Assembly: GCA_014384665.1 (NCBI GenBank)
Contig: JACNFI010000256.1
Coordinates: 1-9,840, forward strand
Direction of reading: 5' to 3'
Length of the DNA stretch: 9,840 nt
Origin: Candidatus Cloacimonadota bacterium
Lineage (GTDB): Bacteria; Cloacimonadota; Cloacimonadia; JGIOTU-2
Both the position numbers and the translations under genes were made by a program. The notes under the pieces were generated by a model. That model made no database searches. It had not been told where the DNA came from and worked only from the letters and a program-made list of their open reading frames with translations. This document shows positions 5,883-9,840 of the stretch, piece by piece; position 1 is the stretch's first letter; each line of letters opens with the position of its first letter.

Positions 5883-8258
5883 ATGATAAGGAAAAAAATT
5901 ATAAATAAAAACATATTATTGATGGTTATTTGTATTATTTCATTTCTCTCATTTTCTTTACTTTCCGCAGCTACAATTATCGTAGATATAAACGGAGGAG
6001 GTGATTATACCACCATTCAAGAAGGAATTGATGCTTCTACAAATGGAGATACTGTATTAGTATATCCAGGAACTTATTATGAAAATATTAATTTTAATGG
6101 AAAAAGTATTACCCTTGCCAGTCTGGAATTAACAACGGGAGATGAAAGTTATATAGATTCTACAATTATTGATGGAAACCAAAATGGGAGTTGTATTAGT
6201 CTTGATAATGAAGAAACAGCTGTTATTCGTGGATTTTCAATTACTAATGGATTTGGAGATTATATAAATAGTAATGTTGGTCATATTGGAGGAGGAATAA
6301 AGGCCTATACCACAATTTTTGATGACAATAAAGTAAATATAAGTATAATTAATTCCAAATTTTACAATAACTATGCTGAAGGGGGGGGAGCAATTATATT
6401 AGAAATGTCTATTGCATATTTATCCGGGGTTGATATATACAATAATTATTCCTGTATTGGCGGGGGTATCTATGTAAGAGATGACAGCGAACTAACATTC
6501 GACGAAACAAATCTTTGTAATATTTATAATAATTATGCAGGAGCAGGAAGCGATATGTTAGGTGTTGATACTGGAGATATTGAGGTGATAGTTGATACCT
6601 TTACTGTATTAGAACCGTTAGGTTATTTTGCAGAATATTGTCAGAATGTTCAGCATACTGGAGAATTTACCTTTGATATTCAAAATTATTGGTTAGAAAC
6701 AGTAAATCATGATTTATATGTATCTCCAGATGGTGATGATTCAAACAGTGGACTTACACCAGATGAACCATTAAGAACGATTTCCTGGGCTATTCATAAG
6801 ATTGAATCAGATAGTCTTGATCCTAAAACTGTATTTGTGGCAGAAGGAACCTATTCTGGATCAAATGGACAGATATTTCCTCTTGGTTGCAAAAGTTATG
6901 TTTCTCTTATAGGTGAAAATTCAAATACAGTTTTACTGAATGATGCTTATACTTCAGAAGTTATTGTAGCTCAGTTTAGCAAAAAAAACTTCTCAATAGA
7001 AAATTTTACAATACATAGTTCATATGAAGAAATTTATAGAATTATATCATTAGGTATGTGTGATAATATTATCTTGAGAAATCTAATTATTGAAGATTGT
7101 GTAAGTATTGATAATAGAATTACTTTTTTTTACAAAGTATATAATGTAATTTTTGAAAATGTAATTTTGAGAAACAATATTGCTGAAGACTGTGCCGGAA
7201 TATGTCTAGATGGCAAAGTAAATGCCAAATTATTTAATTGTATTTTAGATAATAATCATTCAACAGGTGAACCAATGGCTGGTTGGTATTCAAATTTTTA
7301 TGCAGTAGTAAGAGATAGTTTAGAAATTGAAAACTGCATTTTTTCTAATTCAAGCGTCACTGCCTATTATGACTATCGCACATTTGCAGCTTTTAATGGG
7401 CAGTTTTGTGAACCTACAATAGATATTAAAAATTGCCTTTTTATTAACAACTACTCTCCAGTAGAAGCCCCTATATCAGTTGGGAGTAATATAGATACAG
7501 ATATATTCCATAATATTATTAATTGCACATTTGCTGGAAATTCCTCTCAATTAGCAACACTATGTTCCTATGGGAATAAAAATATAATAAATACAATTAT
7601 GAATGATAGTACAGATTATGAAATAGAGTTACCAGATTTTTCTAGTATTGGATATATTTATACTTTAAATTTAAGCCACTGTAACATAAAAAATGGTGAA
7701 GATGGAATATACAATGAGAATGGAGTAAATATTGTCAACTGGCTTGAAGGCAATATAGATGAAGACCCTCTATTTGTAGGAACAGGAGATTATCCTTATG
7801 CTTTATCGGGCAATTCTCCTTGCATAGATGCCGGAACCCCAGATACTACAGGGCTAAACTTACCAGAGTTGGATTTAGCAGGCAATCCAAGAATATTCAA
7901 TGATACAATAGATATGGGAGCGTATGAGTGGCAGGGATATGAAGTAGATGAGCCAGATTATCCATTATTTATCTTTGAACTTTTCCAGAATAATCCAAAT
8001 CCGTTTAGATTAAAAACAACAATATCTTTTATCCTTGCATCTTATGAACATTTGAATGAATACACTTTATCAATATATAATATTCGTGGTCAACTCATCA
8101 AAAGATACAATGGAGTTCCAGATAACTTCTGGGTTAGAAAAGATATAGTCTGGGATGGCACGGATGAGTATGAGAATAAAGTAAGTCCTGGGGTGTATTT
8201 TTATAAATTGAGTTATGGTAAAAATTCAGTTGCAAGAAAGATGCTTCTCCTTCGTTAA
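5883..8258 (+). CDS. Secreted beta-helix protein with DUF1565-like region and C-terminal sorting domain (paralogue 2)
   Basis: I chose the ATG at 5883 (791 aa) because GAGG (5874-5877) lies 5 bases upstream and a clean signal peptide follows (MIRKK, hydrophobic 10-28, ending LLSAA). The frame stays open back to a TTG at 5820, but that part is MITE sequence. Residues 31-123 match the N-terminal cap of the upstream paralogue (VLVYPGTY, NGK, TIIDG). Residues 130-225 are Gly- and Asn-rich coils (two GGGI turns). VSPDGDDSNSG (280-290) opens a second pectin-lyase-like domain of the DUF1565 type, and helix coils continue to about 600. SPCIDAG (645-651) followed by DMGAYEW is the choice-of-anchor Q signature. 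Residues 703-791 are the sorting domain (NPNPF, YNIRGQ, WDGTDEYEN, GVYFYK, ending KMLLLR). Predicted secreted; ligand unknown. A G8 tract at 6381-6388 could switch the frame. Confidence 0.9.
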   Translation: MIRKKIINKNILLMVICIISFLSFSLLSAATIIVDINGGGDYTTIQEGIDASTNGDTVLVYPGTYYENINFNGKSITLASLELTTGDESYIDSTIIDGNQNGSCISLDNEETAVIRGFSITNGFGDYINSNVGHIGGGIKAYTTIFDDNKVNISIINSKFYNNYAEGGGAIILEMSIAYLSGVDIYNNYSCIGGGIYVRDDSELTFDETNLCNIYNNYAGAGSDMLGVDTGDIEVIVDTFTVLEPLGYFAEYCQNVQHTGEFTFDIQNYWLETVNHDLYVSPDGDDSNSGLTPDEPLRTISWAIHKIESDSLDPKTVFVAEGTYSGSNGQIFPLGCKSYVSLIGENSNTVLLNDAYTSEVIVAQFSKKNFSIENFTIHSSYEEIYRIISLGMCDNIILRNLIIEDCVSIDNRITFFYKVYNVIFENVILRNNIAEDCAGICLDGKVNAKLFNCILDNNHSTGEPMAGWYSNFYAVVRDSLEIENCIFSNSSVTAYYDYRTFAAFNGQFCEPTIDIKNCLFINNYSPVEAPISVGSNIDTDIFHNIINCTFAGNSSQLATLCSYGNKNIINTIMNDSTDYEIELPDFSSIGYIYTLNLSHCNIKNGEDGIYNENGVNIVNWLEGNIDEDPLFVGTGDYPYALSGNSPCIDAGTPDTTGLNLPELDLAGNPRIFNDTIDMGAYEWQGYEVDEPDYPLFIFELFQNNPNPFRLKTTISFILASYEHLNEYTLSIYNIRGQLIKRYNGVPDNFWVRKDIVWDGTDEYENKVSPGVYFYKLSYGKNSVARKMLLLR

Positions 8259-8304
8259 AACTACGGAGAACAGGTCCTACTTCGTTGAAACTATGGAGTT
8301 CAGG
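8245..8304 (+). repeat. Two-unit 30-bp tandem repeat across the end of beta-helix gene 2
   Basis: Unit 1 (8245-8274) and unit 2 (8275-8304) agree at 24 of 30 positions by eye, sharing the blocks TTCGTT, AAACTA, GGAG and CAGG. The first 14 bases of unit 1 are the final codons and stop of the gene. Unit 2 is non-coding and starts TCCTACTTCGTTGA, one base different from the repeat at 5602-5615 and 5643-5656. Unit 1 can form a 6-bp stem (TTCTCC 8245-8250 with GGAGAA 8265-8270) around the stop codon. Confidence 0.7.
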
Positions 8305-8321
8305 AAAGTTTACATTCCGTA

Positions 8322-8342
8322 GCCCCATATTCGGGACGAAGG
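8322..8342 (+). repeat. GGGACGAAGG repeat, copy 2
   Basis: CCCCATATTCGGGACGAAGG carries the decamer GGGACGAAGG (8333-8342) found at 244-253 in front of mreB, with a degenerate CCC...GGG hairpin before it. It closes the repeat cluster after beta-helix gene 2. Confidence 0.5.
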
Positions 8343-8568
8343 AGTGCTTTGTAGCATATTTTCTGATTCATTAAAACTTTTTATAAATCATACCAAACTA
8401 TTAGTAGAGTATACTCACTGCCAAATGCACTATTATATAAAGTAAATACAATATCCAGATAAAAATATTGACTATCTATTTTACAATTAAATTTATATAA
8501 ATTAATTTTTTAAATCTATATCCGTACCAAATTATTCAAATAATAAAAAAGAAATTATAGGCATAATA
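8343..8568. other. AT-rich leader upstream of mreC
   Basis: No gene is visible. TTGACT (8468-8473) followed by AT-rich TTTATAT-like sequence around 8492-8498 is a possible promoter for mreC, but in such AT-rich DNA the -10 box cannot be fixed. If mreC is not transcribed from mreB, its promoter must be here. Confidence 0.35.
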
Positions 8569-9336
8569 ATGTTTAACAGAAAAAATATAATTTTTGTAAT
8601 ATTTTTAATAATATCACTAATTTTTATAGCTGGAAATACAGAAGACAGAATAACTAAAGCTCAATTAGTTGGAAAGTACTTCTTACTCCCCTATACTGCT
8701 AGCATTTCCTATTTTAAAAGCCTTTCAAAACTTTCTCAAAAGAATTTGGAACTTAAAAAGGAACTTTTTATTCTGCAATCCGCAAACAGACAATTTAAGG
8801 AAGAAATCTTAAGAAGTGCAAGGTTATCTAATATTTTTGATATTCAGAATAAAAGAAATTTACAAATTGAAGTTGCAAGAATTATTGGCACAAGTTCTTT
8901 TCTGAATTATGAAACTTTGATTATTGATGCTGGTAAGAACAGAGATATTAAAATCAATTTGCCAGTTATTTCTACTCAAGGTTTAGTTGGGAAAACCATA
9001 GCTGTTTACCCAACCCATTCAGTTGTGCAGACATTTGGCAGTAAGTATTTCCGTATGGGTGGGTTAGATAGCAGGAGCAGAATCCATGGCATTGTTGGAA
9101 CAGATCTAGATGGAAAGATATATTTGCAAAAGATAAAAGTTGGTAGTGATATTAAATTGGGTGATAAGATTGTAACTTCAAAGTTAAGTTCAATTTTTCC
9201 ACCGGAAATACCTTTTGGCAAGATAATAAATATTGAACAAACAAGTGAAGGACTTTTTACAAAAGCCAGAATATCCCCCTTTGTAAATCTTGCTAACCTT
9301 GAAGATGTTGCAATAATTACTGTATATGAGCAATAG
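8569..9336 (+). CDS. mreC: Rod shape-determining protein MreC
   Basis: A 255-aa inner-membrane protein with a periplasmic domain that links MreB filaments to the cell-wall synthases (PBP2/RodA) of the elongasome. Residues 1-5 are cytosolic, 6-22 a membrane helix, about 50-90 a coiled coil rich in Lys, Leu and Glu, and 100-255 the double beta-barrel domain. Family motifs visible are ISTQGLVGK (134-142), SRSRIHGIVG (168-177), GDKIVTS (198-204) with FPPEIPFGKI (210-219), and ISPFVNLANLEDV (235-247). The length is at the short end for the family. No clear Shine-Dalgarno precedes the ATG, only A/T-rich sequence with a lone AGG; no better start is available because the membrane helix begins straight after it. 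The next gene overlaps its end by 11 bases. Confidence 0.93.
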   Translation: MFNRKNIIFVIFLIISLIFIAGNTEDRITKAQLVGKYFLLPYTASISYFKSLSKLSQKNLELKKELFILQSANRQFKEEILRSARLSNIFDIQNKRNLQIEVARIIGTSSFLNYETLIIDAGKNRDIKINLPVISTQGLVGKTIAVYPTHSVVQTFGSKYFRMGGLDSRSRIHGIVGTDLDGKIYLQKIKVGSDIKLGDKIVTSKLSSIFPPEIPFGKIINIEQTSEGLFTKARISPFVNLANLEDVAIITVYEQ

Positions 9337-9840
9337 TATTTCACAGAAGATAGTTGATAATAGGATTTTTCTACGGCATCCTATAAAAACAAAAATTCTT
9401 ACCCCTGAAGATAAAATTGTTGAGATAGTGAAACAGTATACTGAAGGCATTAGAAAGAAAAACGATATAATTGTTATAAGTGAAAGTCCGGTTGCAATAA
9501 CTCAAGGTAGAGCAATTGATGAAAATAAGATAAAAGTTGGACTTTTAGCAAAATTATTATGGAGAGGAGTTAGAAAGGTTAAATATGGTATTGGACTTCG
9601 TTCAAAAACAAGTATGCAATGTGCAATAGATGAATGTGGGCATTTGAGAATAATTGTTGCATCTATTGTTGGTTTTTTGGGGAAATTAATTGGTATTAAA
9701 GGTATTTTTTATAAAATAGCAGGGAAACAAGCCGCTCTTATTGATGCGGCTCATACATCATCAGTCCCGCCTTATGATAAAACTGTAATCAAGGGCCCAT
9801 TGTATGCGGATGAAATCTGCCAAAAGATAAAATCAATAAC
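9326..9840 (+). CDS. Coenzyme F420-0:L-glutamate ligase (CofE)-like protein, 3' end outside window
   Basis: The frame runs from ATG 9326 to the window edge (171 codons visible). Conserved family blocks are HPIKTKILTPED near residue 18, NDIIVISESPVAITQGRAI (46-64), GIGLRSKTSMQCAI, GHLRIIVASIVG, IKGIFYKIAGKQAALIDAAH and SVPPYDKTVIKGP. These resemble CofE/FbiB-type gamma-glutamyl ligases, which add glutamate to coenzyme F420-0. The bacterial relatives found in lineages without known F420 synthesis may act on another substrate, so I give no gene symbol. The start codon lies inside mreC (11-base overlap), implying translational coupling; no separate ribosome binding site is evident. It sits where mreD often follows mreC. 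Completeness cannot be judged here. Confidence 0.8.
   Translation, partial: MSNSISQKIVDNRIFLRHPIKTKILTPEDKIVEIVKQYTEGIRKKNDIIVISESPVAITQGRAIDENKIKVGLLAKLLWRGVRKVKYGIGLRSKTSMQCAIDECGHLRIIVASIVGFLGKLIGIKGIFYKIAGKQAALIDAAHTSSVPPYDKTVIKGPLYADEICQKIKSI

Noticed and set aside
3300..8258. Pectate lyase or other named polysaccharide lyase activity for the beta-helix proteins
   Set aside because: The fold signature is clear, but I see no conserved catalytic Arg/Lys/Asp set; naming an enzyme would be unsupported.
9006..9450. Minus-strand frames over the end of mreC and the start of the ligase gene
   Set aside because: They overlap two well-supported plus-strand genes and have no recognisable content.

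Overview
The window looks like a chromosomal segment of an AT-rich Gram-negative bacterium, most like Candidatus Cloacimonadota or a related uncultured FCB-type lineage. This rests on the low GC content, two secreted parallel beta-helix proteins with the C-terminal FlgD-like / type A sorting domain typical of such phyla (both ending in the residues MLLLR), and small GC-rich palindromic repeats of the TCATTCTGAA...TTCAGAATGA kind. The taxon is an inference; there is no rRNA or other marker here.

Layout from left to right. Positions 1-271 are a non-coding leader holding two hairpin repeats. Then come mreB (272-1303), a complete 1.5-kb IS4-like insertion sequence (1335-2834) bounded by an exact 18-bp direct repeat, and a sparse stretch (2853-3299) with a promoter-like sequence and one doubtful small membrane ORF. 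Next are beta-helix surface protein 1 (3300-5615), a dense cluster of small repeats (5602-5860), beta-helix surface protein 2 (5883-8258), a second repeat cluster (8245-8342), and an AT-rich leader. The window ends with mreC (8569-9336) and, overlapping its end, the first 171 codons of a coenzyme F420-0:L-glutamate ligase (CofE)-like gene (9326 to the window edge). All genes are on the plus strand.

How the genes fit together. MreB (actin-like filament) and MreC (periplasmic scaffold) act in the same rod-shape elongasome and are usually adjacent. Here about 7.3 kb of mobile and surface-protein DNA lies between them. The two beta-helix proteins share a closely similar N-terminal module and the same C-terminal tail but have different middles, which suggests duplication and shuffling of secreted proteins inside the mre locus. 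No mreD is seen after mreC; the CofE-like gene takes that place.

The most interesting local features are a perfect 12-bp inverted repeat that would hide the transposase ribosome binding site, the 18-bp direct repeats around the IS, non-coding copies of the DNA encoding the sorting-domain tail (LLLR-stop), and a G8 tract inside the second surface-protein gene. I found no clearly new biological system. The likeliest novelty is the repeat-bounded surface-gene block splitting mreB from mreC.
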